Shown: one piece after another, positions 35,672 through 43,755 of the stretch | Numbering within the stretch: position 1 is the first letter of the stretch | Layout: every line of letters begins with the position of its first letter | NCBI GenBank assembly: GCA_003202005.1 | Contig: QJJF01000013.1 | Location: forward strand, 34,662 to 98,661 | From: Williamsia faeni | Lineage (GTDB): Bacteria; Actinomycetota; Actinomycetes; Mycobacteriales; Mycobacteriaceae | Length of the DNA stretch: 64,000 nucleotides | Direction: 5' to 3' | The notes under the pieces: generated by a model | What the model was told of the DNA's origin: nothing | The model's database searches: none | Seen by the model: only the letters and a program-made list of their open reading frames with translations | Program-made: the position numbers and the translations under genes

Positions 35672-36625
35672 GTGTTGAAGTCAGTCGCGGTCATCCTGCA
35701 GGAACCTGTCGCAGCGTTCGAATACGGCGTTGTGTGTGAGGTCTTCGGTGTCGACCGCACCGACGAAGGCGTACCCAAAATCGATCTGCGGGTGTGCGGG
35801 ATCGAACCGGGCAAGCCCCTGAACTTCACCACCGGAGCCCAGATCGTCCCCCAGTACGGACTCGAAGCCTGCGCCGATGCCGATCTCGTGGCGATTCCGG
35901 CCGGGCGGGTCAGTGCCGACTATCCCGAAGCGGTGCTCGATGTCCTCCGTGCGGCCGACAAACGGGGCGCGTACATCTTGTCCGTGTGCACCGGCGCATT
36001 CGTGGTGGCCGCCGCCGGACTTCTCAACGGCAGATCCGCCACCACCCACTGGAAGTACGGTGCGGCGATGAGGGGACTCTTTCCCGAAGTCGACGTGAAC
36101 ACCGACGTCCTCTACGTCCAAGAAGACAACATCATCACCAGCGCCGGCACCGCGGCCGGTATCGATGCGAGCCTGCATCTGGTGCGCACCGAACTCGGGC
36201 CGACGGTCGCGAACAAGATCGCACGGCGGATGGTGGTACCCCCGCATCGCGAGGGCGGACAGCGCCAATTCGTGAAAGAGCCTGTGCCCGAATGCGACAA
36301 CGATGGATTCGGACAGGTCCTCGGCTGGATGCTGAGCAACCTCGACGCCGACATCGCCATCTCCGACATGGCCGCCAAGGCAAATATGTCGCCGCGAACC
36401 TTTGCTCGCAGATTCCGCGACGAAGTGGGCACCAGCCCGCTTCGATGGCTCACCGAACAACGAGTGCTGGCCGCACAGGGCTTGCTGGAATCAAGCAGTC
36501 AGGGCATCGAAGAGATCGCGCGACGGGTGGGATTCGGTTCGGCAACGCTGCTGCGTCATCACTTCTCGACAGCCGTCGGCATCACACCCACCGCGTTCAG
36601 ATCACGCTTCGGCTGCGTCGGCTGA
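35672..36625 (+). CDS. GlxA-type AraC-family regulator with DJ-1/PfpI domain
   Basis: 317 residues: an N-terminal class-I glutamine-amidotransferase-like sensor (SVCTGAFVVAAAGLLNG at the nucleophile elbow with Cys; THWKYG) and a C-terminal AraC double HTH (MAAKANMSPRTFARRFRDEVG; ARRVGFGSATLLRHHF). The likely start is GTG at 35672 without a clear ribosome-binding site. Members of this group regulate catabolism of small nitrogenous compounds or stress; its target is not evident here. Confidence 0.85.
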   Translation: MLKSVAVILQEPVAAFEYGVVCEVFGVDRTDEGVPKIDLRVCGIEPGKPLNFTTGAQIVPQYGLEACADADLVAIPAGRVSADYPEAVLDVLRAADKRGAYILSVCTGAFVVAAAGLLNGRSATTHWKYGAAMRGLFPEVDVNTDVLYVQEDNIITSAGTAAGIDASLHLVRTELGPTVANKIARRMVVPPHREGGQRQFVKEPVPECDNDGFGQVLGWMLSNLDADIAISDMAAKANMSPRTFARRFRDEVGTSPLRWLTEQRVLAAQGLLESSSQGIEEIARRVGFGSATLLRHHFSTAVGITPTAFRSRFGCVG

Positions 36626-36678
36626 CACGCCCCTTCCCCTACGATGGGTCCGACCCCGACCCGGAAGCAGCGGAGACG

Positions 36679-37533
36679 ATGACCAGTAACTCAGGCGATC
36701 AAGGCGGCTACCGCCCGGATCTGACCAAGCAACCGGACCACACCGAAGCGACACACGCCTACGCGCCGCCGATCAATCCCTATCCGGCGTATCCGTCACC
36801 GCCCTCCGATCAGTTCGTGCCGTATACGCCGCCGCAGTACGGGGATCCGCTCCAAACCCAGTCCCCGGCAGAGCAATACTCTGACCAGCGATACGCTGTG
36901 CCGCCGTATCCGCACCACTATCCGGTGCCGGAGTTCTCGGTGAGTGATCATTCGCCGGCGGTACATCTACAACCCGCCGCGGTCGGAGCAACCCGCATCC
37001 TCGGGGCAGTCGCGATGGTGGGCGCGTTGCTGTTCATCGCGTACGGCTGGCTGACCTGGGCTTCCTTCGAACCGAGATATACCGAGGCACCGACGATTTC
37101 AGTCAACGGCTGGGGTCAAGTCTTCCAGAATGGTTCGCAGATCAGCATGGACCCCGGGACCACCGGCACGCCATTCGCAGCGACGTTCATCCCGTTCTTC
37201 GTGTTACCGGTCTTCGTCCTGGCTCTGCTGATCGTCTGCAACATAGGCCGTTTCGGCAACTCGATCGCGATCCTCGTCCTGGCCGTCCTGCACCTCATCC
37301 TGGCGCTGGCGTTTCTACTCGTACCCAGCACGTGCGTCATCTTCGACGACGACGAGGATTCGGTTCTGTTCGAAGGACTGAACGATTTCTCGACCGGGCC
37401 AGGCGCCATCCTGGCAGCCGTGACGCTGCTGATCGTCGTCGGGACGAGCATCACGGGAATCATCCTGGGCCGCAAAAAGATCTATCCGCCGTCTACGGCA
37501 ACCACCGGACCCGGCGGATATCCCGGGTTCTGA
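36679..37533 (+). CDS. Membrane protein with Pro/Tyr-rich N-terminal region
   Basis: 284 residues. Residues ~1-100 are disordered, rich in Pro, Tyr, Gln and Asp (repeated YPxYP, PPQYG), followed by about four membrane helices (VGAVAMVGALLFIAYGW near 115; VLPVFVLALLIVCNI; LVLAVLHLILALAFLL; AILAAVTLLIVVGTSI). The C-terminal GRKKIYPPS is cytosolic-like. This resembles actinobacterial envelope or division proteins with proline-rich tails; function unknown. It is not in an obvious operon. Confidence 0.72.
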   Translation: MTSNSGDQGGYRPDLTKQPDHTEATHAYAPPINPYPAYPSPPSDQFVPYTPPQYGDPLQTQSPAEQYSDQRYAVPPYPHHYPVPEFSVSDHSPAVHLQPAAVGATRILGAVAMVGALLFIAYGWLTWASFEPRYTEAPTISVNGWGQVFQNGSQISMDPGTTGTPFAATFIPFFVLPVFVLALLIVCNIGRFGNSIAILVLAVLHLILALAFLLVPSTCVIFDDDEDSVLFEGLNDFSTGPGAILAAVTLLIVVGTSITGIILGRKKIYPPSTATTGPGGYPGF

Positions 37534-37536
37534 TCC

Positions 37537-38007
37537 TCAGTCGCCAGAGGTTTCCGATTCATAGGAATCGGCGAACGAAATCCTGGGCATCGTGGTCGCC
37601 GCATATACCGTCAACGCCAGGAAGACCACAAACGTCAGCGCGAAACCAACTGCAACAGCGGCAAATCCGTAGTGAACGGCACGCTCGACGTTGCTGTCGC
37701 CGGTCACCCACAACGTGGCAAACGCCGAGAGCACGGTTCCCAGCAGCGCCCAGGCCGCTCCCCTGGCCCGCGGACCCACCGTCGACACATAGAACAGACG
37801 CTCGTAGATGGCCGTCTCGAACTCGTCGACGGCGGCCGCCCGGACCGGATCATCGCCGGCCACCGACCGTAGTTTGACCGCCAGGTCGACATCCTTCTCG
37901 AGGCGTACCGACTCGGCCTGCCGGTACCAGACGTACAGGCCCACCCCGAGGACCACCGCAAGTACAAAGATCCCAACACCAACTGCCGCCCACGATGTGT
38001 CATTCAC
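37537..38007 (-). CDS. Small membrane protein, unknown
   Basis: About 156 residues with an N-terminal membrane helix (FVLAVVLGVGLYVWY) and two more (WALLGTVLSAFATLWV; FAAVAVGFALTFVVFLALTVYAA), with a charged loop of about 50 residues between the first and second. Starts at GTG; a second GTG three codons upstream is equally possible. Convergent with the previous gene with a 3-bp gap, and about 160 bp from the AIM24 cluster. Function not recognised. Confidence 0.68.
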   Translation of the reverse strand: MNDTSWAAVGVGIFVLAVVLGVGLYVWYRQAESVRLEKDVDLAVKLRSVAGDDPVRAAAVDEFETAIYERLFYVSTVGPRARGAAWALLGTVLSAFATLWVTGDSNVERAVHYGFAAVAVGFALTFVVFLALTVYAATTMPRISFADSYESETSGD

Positions 38008-38099
38008 CTGACACACGTTACAGAAATGCCGCTACCACGCCAGAGCACCGGGCTCGCGGCCGAACCACCATGATCATTTGAACTGTCTATTTCACTGTT

Positions 38100-38117
38100 C
38101 GCCGCGGGCCCGCGGCG
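38100..38117. promoter_or_regulatory. 18-bp perfect palindrome before the AIM24 cluster
   Basis: CGCCGCGGGCCCGCGGCG, a gap-less perfect palindrome 52 bp before the first AIM24 gene. Could be an operator or the start of a leader hairpin. A TACGAT -10-like hexamer follows at 38120. Confidence 0.35.
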
Positions 38118-38168
38118 CATACGATAAGCCACCATGTGCAGGATCGAACTCATAGGGGAACAGGTCAG

Positions 38169-38792
38169 ATGGCCGAGTTGATCGGATTGACCAAGCGTGT
38201 TGTCGAAGCACGACTCAACAACACCTCAATCAAGGCAGTCAGCGGATCCATGGTCTCGTACCAGGGGCAGGTCGAGTTCAAATCGGCCGGATTCGGCGGC
38301 GGAGCAGGCGTTCTCGCCGGACTCAAACAGAAAGCGACCGGCGAATCGCTGAAGCTGATGGAGTGCACCGGCAACGGCATCGTGCACCTGGCGCAAGATG
38401 CCCAGTACACGACGGTCCTGCAACTCAACAACGAGACCATCCAGGTCGAGTCACGACAGCTGCTGGCATTGGCGGGCAATCTGCAAACCAATGTCCAATT
38501 TGCCGGAGTTGGTGGGATGTCCAGCGGCCAGGGACTTTTCACCACCACCGTGACCGGTAGCGGACAGGTGGCGCTGCTGTCGGCCGGAGGTCCACTGATT
38601 CACCTCGAAGTGAATCCGAACCTTCCCCTGGTGGTCGATCCGGATGCATTCGTCTCCGCCAAAGGTCAACTACAGCAATCGTTTGTGACCGATGTCAGCT
38701 GGCGGTCGATGATCGGCCAGGACGGTGGTGAGGCCTTTTCACTGCGGTGGCAGGGCCAGGGTGTTGTGTCCATCCAGCCGGCAGAACGGTGA
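38169..38792 (+). CDS. AIM24-family protein 1
   Basis: 207 residues of the AIM24 (DUF124) beta-barrel-like family: an N-terminal VSYQGQVEFKSAGFGGGAG, LMECTGNGIVHLAQD and LALAGNLQTNVQF with a C-terminal SWRSMIGQDGGEAFSLRWQGQG (split). No signal peptide or membrane segment. AIM24 proteins are linked to membrane and lipid homeostasis in mitochondria and have no defined biochemical role in bacteria. First of three tandem paralogues; its stop overlaps the next start by 4 bp. Confidence 0.83.
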   Translation: MAELIGLTKRVVEARLNNTSIKAVSGSMVSYQGQVEFKSAGFGGGAGVLAGLKQKATGESLKLMECTGNGIVHLAQDAQYTTVLQLNNETIQVESRQLLALAGNLQTNVQFAGVGGMSSGQGLFTTTVTGSGQVALLSAGGPLIHLEVNPNLPLVVDPDAFVSAKGQLQQSFVTDVSWRSMIGQDGGEAFSLRWQGQGVVSIQPAER

Positions 38793-39517
38793 GCGACATG
38801 GTTTTTGAGAAGATCAATTCGAAGGTCGTCAAGGTCGATGTCGGCCAAGCCGGTGGTGTGGTCGCCCGAAAAGGCGCCATGCTCTTCTATACCGGCCAGG
38901 TGCACTTCACCCCGCACCAGATTCCGGGCGCCGGCGGAATGCCCGGTATGAGCGGCATGGGTGCCATCGCCGGCATGGCCGGCCGGATGATGCGCGGCGA
39001 ACACGAAGCCACCATGCTCGCGGAGGGCCACGGCCAGGTCCACTACGGATTCGCGGGACTCGCGGTACATATCATCGACATGCCCCAGGGCGGTACCGTC
39101 ACCGCGGACGCATCCCGGACACTCGGTTACACCGCCGGGATCCAGGCCTCCATCATCTCCATGACCGCTCACAGCAGTGGAGGTGGTGGCGGACGCGGCG
39201 GCGGGTTCATGGGCGCCCTCCGGGGAGCGGCGACCGGCGCGTTGACGGGCGACGGGATGTTCACGACGCAACTGCAAGGGATGGGCTCCGTGGTGTTGCT
39301 CGCCCACGGTGAGGTGCTGGAGATCCAGGTCGGCGGCCAGTACCCGGTGTTCGTCGATCCCCAGGCATTTGTCGGCACGTTCGGAAATGTCCAGACCCAG
39401 CTGAAGTCGAAAGTAGGCTGGCGCGACGCCGTCGGAAAGGGAGCCGGCGAGGCGATGCAGATGGAGTGCCAGGGTCAGGGGATCGTGTTCGTGCAAGCGT
39501 CCGAGCAAAAGCTGTAG
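38789..39517 (+). CDS. AIM24-family protein 2 with Gly/Met-rich insert
   Basis: 242 residues. Same fold (KGAMLFYTGQVHF; HGEVLEIQVGGQYPVFVDPQAFVG) with two insertions: a Gly/Met-rich loop (about 45-75, IPGAGGMPGMSGMG ...) and a Gly-rich stretch (about 130-160, SSGGGGGRGGG). Such loops could contact membranes or mediate assembly with the two flanking paralogues. GTG at 38789 gives a GTGA overlap with the previous gene; an ATG three codons later is the alternative. Confidence 0.82.
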   Translation: MSDMVFEKINSKVVKVDVGQAGGVVARKGAMLFYTGQVHFTPHQIPGAGGMPGMSGMGAIAGMAGRMMRGEHEATMLAEGHGQVHYGFAGLAVHIIDMPQGGTVTADASRTLGYTAGIQASIISMTAHSSGGGGGRGGGFMGALRGAATGALTGDGMFTTQLQGMGSVVLLAHGEVLEIQVGGQYPVFVDPQAFVGTFGNVQTQLKSKVGWRDAVGKGAGEAMQMECQGQGIVFVQASEQKL

Positions 39518-39527
39518 GGGAAAAGCC

Positions 39528-40289
39528 ATGAGCGACATACTCAATCCGTCGATGCTGCAGGGCGACGACAACATACCCGGCAACACCTACGCGTACTACA
39601 TGCAGATGACCAAACCCTGGATCATGTCCAAGGGCGCGATGATCGCCTACTACGGGCAGATGCAGTTCCAGGCGCTTATCCAGGGCATGCAGACCGCGAT
39701 GATGCAGAGCCTCGCCGGCACCATCAGCGCACCGCTCTACATGGGCGATTACATCATCGCCCAGGGCCAGGGCACGCTGATCATCGGCGACCGTGGCTAC
39801 GACATCAACTCCTACGACCTTGACGACGGCAACCTCACGGTGCGAGCCGCCAACCTGCTGGCCTTCGAGCCCGGACTGCAGCTCAACCAGTCGATCGTCC
39901 CCGGATACCTGACACTCATCGGTACCGGCAAGTTCCTCGCGTCGTCGAACGGGCCGGTCATGTTCGCCGAGCCACCACTGCGCGTCGATCCCGAAGCCCT
40001 TGTCGGATGGGCGGACTGCCCCTCACCGAGCCATCACTACGACCAGACCTGGATCACCGGGTTCATGGCTGCCGGCGCGGCGATGATGGGTGCGGCCAGT
40101 GGCGAAGAGCAGCAATTCGACTTCACCGGGTCGGGCACGGTCTTGATCCAGTCCAGCGAGAAGGTCATCAACGACGTCAACCTGGTGCGCAGTCTGGAAA
40201 GTCAGATCCCTGGCCTGTCGTCGGTCGGCCTTTCGCGACTCAACCAGAAGATCCAGACGCAGTTGGCGCAGCAGCAGCAAACTTACTGA
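39528..40289 (+). CDS. AIM24-family protein 3
   Basis: 253 residues, the most divergent of the three: KPWIMSKGAMIAYYGQMQF, DYIIAQGQGTLIIGDRGYDINSY, ASSNGPVMFAEPPLRVDPEALVGW. The C-terminal region has a Gln-rich tail (TQLAQQQQTY). It starts 10 bp after the second paralogue, with GTAGGGGAA before the ATG. The three-gene order suggests a hetero-oligomer. Confidence 0.82.
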   Translation: MSDILNPSMLQGDDNIPGNTYAYYMQMTKPWIMSKGAMIAYYGQMQFQALIQGMQTAMMQSLAGTISAPLYMGDYIIAQGQGTLIIGDRGYDINSYDLDDGNLTVRAANLLAFEPGLQLNQSIVPGYLTLIGTGKFLASSNGPVMFAEPPLRVDPEALVGWADCPSPSHHYDQTWITGFMAAGAAMMGAASGEEQQFDFTGSGTVLIQSSEKVINDVNLVRSLESQIPGLSSVGLSRLNQKIQTQLAQQQQTY

Positions 40290-40311
40290 GCCCACGATTC
40301 GGTGGAGCGGG

Positions 40312-40677
40312 TCAGAAAAGGTAGGCCAACGCTAGACCGGCCGCGCAGGCGACCACCGAGATGACCAAAGAACCGGCGGCATAGGCCATTGCGGTGCCCC
40401 GTCGCTCCTGCCGCATCAGTTCGACGGTCTCGACACTGGCGGTGCTGAATGTGGTGTAGCCACCGCAGAATCCAGTACCGATGATGGCCTGCAGCTCAAT
40501 GGCGCCGGAGTGGTACATCACCGTCCCGGCCACCACCCCGATGACCAGAGAACCGGTCACGTTGATGAAGCCGGTGCCCCAGGGGAATTTCACGGAGACC
40601 CGGCGCTTGAACTCCGAGTCGACAACAAACCGGACGATCGCACCGATCGCGCCGGCCAATGCCACCCAGACGATCAC
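40312..40677 (-). CDS. crcB: Fluoride channel subunit (CrcB/FluC)
   Basis: 121 residues, four membrane helices. FluC marks: GAIGAIVRF at the start, the conserved Asn in FINVTGSLVIGV, and GTGFCGGYTTFSTASVE, the full Na+/F- site signature. Exports fluoride passively as a dual-topology or hetero-dimer. GTG start overlaps the stop of the companion gene (GTGA). Weakly different N- and C-termini from the neighbour imply opposite membrane orientation. Confidence 0.9.
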   Translation of the reverse strand: MIVWVALAGAIGAIVRFVVDSEFKRRVSVKFPWGTGFINVTGSLVIGVVAGTVMYHSGAIELQAIIGTGFCGGYTTFSTASVETVELMRQERRGTAMAYAAGSLVISVVACAAGLALAYLF

Positions 40678-41105
40678 CGGCGCCGTCCCCCTCCGGTGTG
40701 GACGGCTGCTGCGATCGAGATCCCGGCCCAGGCCAGCAGGCCGCCGGCGACCACCGTCGCCACCATATATCCCACGCCCGCAGCAAGATTGCCGTGCCGG
40801 AAGAGCAATGACGATTCCAGCGCAAAAGCGCTGTAGGTGGTGAAGGTGCCACAGAAGCCGGTCCCTGCGAACAAGCGAGCTCGCTGACGCCATCCGGAGT
40901 CGTCCCCCATGCGAACCAGTGCTTCCAAGATCACGCCCAGCACAAAGGCCCCGGCCAAGTTGATGAGAAACGTGGTCCAGGGCCATCCCGGCGGTTCGAA
41001 GGGATAAGCCTTCTCCAACAGGTACCGGGCTCCGGTACCCAGCAGGCCACCGACGAAGATCGGGATCAACGCACTCGGGCGCAGATGCAATGGACGGGCA
41101 GCCAT
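40674..41105 (-). CDS. crcB: Fluoride channel subunit (CrcB/FluC), partner
   Basis: 143 residues, four membrane helices. GGLLGTGARYLLE, FLINLAGAFVLGV and GTGFCGTFTTYSAFALE; the last motif departs from the TTFST consensus (TTYSA), as often in the second member of actinobacterial pairs. It is the first gene of the pair, preceded by the dps terminator. No fluoride riboswitch is seen in the short upstream region. Confidence 0.88.
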   Translation of the reverse strand: MAARPLHLRPSALIPIFVGGLLGTGARYLLEKAYPFEPPGWPWTTFLINLAGAFVLGVILEALVRMGDDSGWRQRARLFAGTGFCGTFTTYSAFALESSLLFRHGNLAAGVGYMVATVVAGGLLAWAGISIAAAVHTGGGRRR

Positions 41106-41151
41106 CCCAAGAATGTACTGCCCGCACAATTCACTTGCCGATTCCCACGCA

Positions 41152-41193
41152 AAAGCCCCCCACGGCCGAGGGGTGTTGGCCGTGGGGGGCTTT
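41152..41193 (-). terminator. Rho-independent terminator of dps
   Basis: 16-bp perfect stem AAAGCCCCCCACGGCC/GGCCGTGGGGGGCTTT with a 10-nt loop. On the minus strand it ends in TTTT, making it the clearest classical terminator in the window; lies just after the dps stop. Confidence 0.9.
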
Positions 41194-41233
41194 GCGTCAG
41201 GCGGCGCGGGCTGCGCGCCACCTGGGGCTTCGG

Positions 41234-41707
41234 TCAGGCGACCTGCGCCTGCCACATCCAGTGCAGCTGCTCCAACCGGGCGGCAAATCCGATCAGCAGA
41301 TCCTGGGTGACCGGATCGGCCTTCTCGGTCGCTTCGATGCGGGACCGGAGTCCGTCGACAACCGTCTTGATGTTGGCGACGATCGCGGTGACCACGTCGA
41401 CGTCCTTGGTCCATCCTTCACCGAACCCCTTGGTACCCGCAGTCTTTGCGACGGTTTCGGCCCGGCCGTCCGGGCTGACGCCGATGGCGGTGGCCCGCTC
41501 GGCCGCGGCATCGGTGAAGTCGCGGGCCGCTGTCACCAGTTCGTCCAGTTCGAGGTGAACCGACCGGAACTGCTGACCTACGACGTTCCAGTGGGCCTGC
41601 TTTGCGATGAGCGACAGGTCGATCATGTCGACAACGGTCTCCTGCAGCGCCTTACCTGCAACAGCCTGCTGGTCATTGTTCAATGTGCTGGTGATCGGGT
41701 TGTTCAT
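41234..41707 (-). CDS. dps: Dps-family DNA-protection / ferroxidase protein
   Basis: 157 residues. Dps signature KQAHWNVVGQQFRSVHLELDEL (H39, H51 and D55 at the inter-subunit ferroxidase site, E70 downstream). Oxidises Fe2+ with H2O2 and protects DNA in stress or starvation. The ATG has GGAGG upstream. Encoded downstream of a Fur-family gene in the same direction, with a 246-bp gap carrying a strong inverted repeat; control by that regulator is plausible. Confidence 0.92.
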   Translation of the reverse strand: MNNPITSTLNNDQQAVAGKALQETVVDMIDLSLIAKQAHWNVVGQQFRSVHLELDELVTAARDFTDAAAERATAIGVSPDGRAETVAKTAGTKGFGEGWTKDVDVVTAIVANIKTVVDGLRSRIEATEKADPVTQDLLIGFAARLEQLHWMWQAQVA

Positions 41708-41745
41708 TCCACTACCTCCTGGTTCTAGAAATTTACATTCGGTCC

Positions 41746-41808
41746 GCGCTGAACCCGGCTATCCCCCGTGGTGCGGCACTTGGGGATTCGAGCCCAGGGG
41801 TTCAGCGC
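41746..41808. promoter_or_regulatory. 11-bp inverted repeat in the fur-dps gap
   Basis: GCGCTGAACCC (41746-41756) pairs perfectly with GGGTTCAGCGC (41798-41808), enclosing a smaller GGG/CCC hairpin. It can fold as a three-part RNA structure 40 nt before dps. It could terminate fur or form a dps leader. It superficially resembles a tRNA T-arm but is not a tRNA. Confidence 0.45.
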
Positions 41809-41953
41809 TCTGGCCTGTTCAACATGTCCGTCGTGGCATCTATTCCCATCTCCATCAACCCTTCTTCGTACGTCCATCGAAAGATGCTTTATTTCAATGT
41901 GATACGCATCTGTGGTATCGAATGCAGTTGGACGACTAGGGACTTCGAGATTT

Positions 41954-42394
41954 CTAACTCGGACCAGTTTCCGCTCGGCACTGCGGGCACAGACCCCAGA
42001 ATGTCACTTCGGCTTCGTCGATCATGAAGCCGTGATCTGCATCCGGCTGCAAGCAGGGTGCCACCCCCACCACGCAGTCGATGTCATGGACCTCGCCACA
42101 ACTCCGGCAGACCAGATGGTGATGGTTGTCGCCGGTCCGGCGCTCGTACCGGACCGCAGACCCGGCCGGCTCGATGCGACGCAGCAAACCGCGCTCGGCG
42201 CACACTCGCAACACGTCGTACACGGTCTGCGTCGATACGCCACCGAGTTGCTCACGGACCCGCGCCGCCACAAAGTCAGCCGTGGAGTGTGGGTATCCGT
42301 CGAGCAGATCGAGCACCGCAAGTCGCGGCGCTGTCACCCGCAGGCCGGCATCACGCAGCTGCTGCCGCGGGTTGCCAGAATGCGTCTCGTCCAT
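41954..42394 (-). CDS. Fur-family metal/peroxide-responsive repressor
   Basis: 146 residues. Winged-helix part (LRVTAPRLAVLDLLDGYPHSTADFV; VSTQTVYDVLRVCAERGLL), then a metal region HHHLVCRSCGEVHDIDC and a final CPQC, giving two CxxC pairs for structural zinc. Closest in style to mycobacterial FurA/PerR-like sensors. ATG at 42394 is preferred. An almost perfect 25-bp palindrome starts 18 bp upstream, pointing to autoregulation. Confidence 0.9.
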   Translation of the reverse strand: MDETHSGNPRQQLRDAGLRVTAPRLAVLDLLDGYPHSTADFVAARVREQLGGVSTQTVYDVLRVCAERGLLRRIEPAGSAVRYERRTGDNHHHLVCRSCGEVHDIDCVVGVAPCLQPDADHGFMIDEAEVTFWGLCPQCRAETGPS

Positions 42395-42411
42395 GCTAAC
42401 GACCGTACACT

Positions 42412-42436
42412 CTAATCTGGAATAGTTCCAGTTTAG
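42412..42436. promoter_or_regulatory. Fur-family operator palindrome
   Basis: CTAATCTGGAA - TAG - TTCCAGTTTAG: 11-bp arms with 10 of 11 pairs matching around a 3-bp centre, in the promoter of the Fur-family gene and also upstream of the divergent propeller gene. Confidence 0.7.
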
Positions 42437-42535
42437 TGGTGCAAAAGCCCAGGAAGGTCCGTCAGGCAGTCGTGAGCACGGGTGCAATTGTGACGGCGGT
42501 CACCTAGGCTTGAACCCATCACCGGGAGGTTCGGC

Positions 42536-43498
42536 ATGCCCAAGTTTTTATCTAATCGATTTGTCCGGATTGCCGCTGCGGCCGCGCTGGTCACCGCAGC
42601 GATCACCACGTTCACCGCTCCGGGCGCCGGCGCCGCCGCGATATGCCAGGGTGCCGGGCAAGCCCCGGTCCTGGTTGCCGGCGTCCCCGGGAGCGCGCTC
42701 CAAGGCCTCACCGTCGATGCCGGTGGCCGCCTCTATACAACCGATCTGATCAGCGGACGTCTGTTCCGCATCGACCGGCCCGGTGCCGGTGCGGTCCCGG
42801 TAGCGACCGTCCCCAGCGGGGGCGCCGGAGCCCTGGCCTGGACCCCGGACGGCACCCTCCTCGTCGGCTACGGAGCCGATGCCCGGGTCTTCGTCGGCGA
42901 TGCAGTCAGAGCTGCCTCGATCGCGAAATATCAGCCGTCAACCGGACGTCTGACCCCATTCGTCACCGGCTTGAGCGCTGCCAACGGCATGGCGGTGGCG
43001 GGCAACGGAACCATCTACGCCACCAACGATTTCGGTGCGCTGGTCGGGCGGGTGTTCCCCAACGGTGCGGTGCAACCTGATTGGGCCCAACTACCGAGTG
43101 CCAACGGTGCGGTACTCGGCAACAACGACGGCTACCTTTACATCTCCCGCACATTCGTCAATCCGGGTGTCAGCCGGATTCCGGTCAACAATCCCGGCGC
43201 ACCACAGTCTTTGGTCACCTTCGGCGGTACCGATGTGATCGCGGCCGCCGACGGTCTGACACTGGACTCCAAGGACCGGCCGATCGTCCCCACCGACATC
43301 AGTGGCGAGATCCTGCGGGTCGACGGACCCAACCAGTTCTGCGCCCTGGCATCGGGGCTACCGGCATCCAGTGTGGTGTCCTACGGCCGCGGCAACGCCG
43401 GATTCTCGGCAGGACGATTGTTCCGCGCCGGCTTCGACGGCAACATCTACGAGATCCCCGGCGCCTTCGACCCGAACGCAACCGCCGCCACTCCCTGA
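42536..43498 (+). CDS. Secreted six-bladed beta-propeller (SMP-30/NHL-like) protein
   Basis: 320 residues with a Sec signal peptide (about 1-34, cleavage near GAGAAA) and repeated propeller strands (GLTVDAGGRLYTTDLISGRLFRID; GMAVAGNGTIYATND; GLTLDSKDRPIVPTDISGEILRVD). Likely extracytoplasmic, possibly a lactonase or binding protein; catalytic metal ligands cannot be assigned by eye. ATG at 42536 with GGGAGG upstream. Ends immediately before the 21-bp repeat array. Confidence 0.8.
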   Translation: MPKFLSNRFVRIAAAAALVTAAITTFTAPGAGAAAICQGAGQAPVLVAGVPGSALQGLTVDAGGRLYTTDLISGRLFRIDRPGAGAVPVATVPSGGAGALAWTPDGTLLVGYGADARVFVGDAVRAASIAKYQPSTGRLTPFVTGLSAANGMAVAGNGTIYATNDFGALVGRVFPNGAVQPDWAQLPSANGAVLGNNDGYLYISRTFVNPGVSRIPVNNPGAPQSLVTFGGTDVIAAADGLTLDSKDRPIVPTDISGEILRVDGPNQFCALASGLPASSVVSYGRGNAGFSAGRLFRAGFDGNIYEIPGAFDPNATAATP

Positions 43499-43500
43499 CC

Positions 43501-43739
43501 CGTCGACCGTGCCCTCGTTACCGTCGAGCGTGCCCATCCAACCGTCGAGCGTGCCCATCCAACCGCCGACCGTGCCCATCCAACCGCCGACCGTGCCCTC
43601 GTTACCGTCGAGCGTGCCCATCCAACCGCCGACCGTGCCAAAGATATTGAACGGCAACGGGATCAAGCGTGATATCGGCACGATCAATGGCGATTTCGGC
43701 ACGCTCGGCGGTGGGATGGGCACGGTCAATGGAGTTGGC
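43501..43739. repeat. 21-bp tandem repeats arranged as a giant inverted repeat (locus 1)
   Basis: Seven C-type units (the last partial; consensus CG(T/C)CGA(G/C)CGTGCCC + 7 variable) start every 21 bp from 43501 to 43627. After a 30-bp spacer, three G-type units (GGCACG..C.., the reverse complement of the C type) begin at 43677, 43698 and 43719. The two halves can fold on each other. It fills the gap between the convergent propeller and gntP genes. Related arrays are at 53.6 and 63.8 kb. Confidence 0.9.
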
Positions 43740-43755
43740 GTTCGCTTACGTGGGT

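Noticed and set aside
40674..41150. Fluoride riboswitch before the crcB pair
   Set aside because: The upstream space is under 50 bp before the dps terminator and shows no riboswitch core.
41746..41808. tRNA-like sequence (GGATTCGAGCC within a stem)
   Set aside because: The outer stem is 11 bp instead of 7, position 53 is not G, and no anticodon arm fits.
43501..43640. CRISPR-like array
   Set aside because: Units are contiguous 21-bp repeats with no unique spacers, and an inverted half follows.
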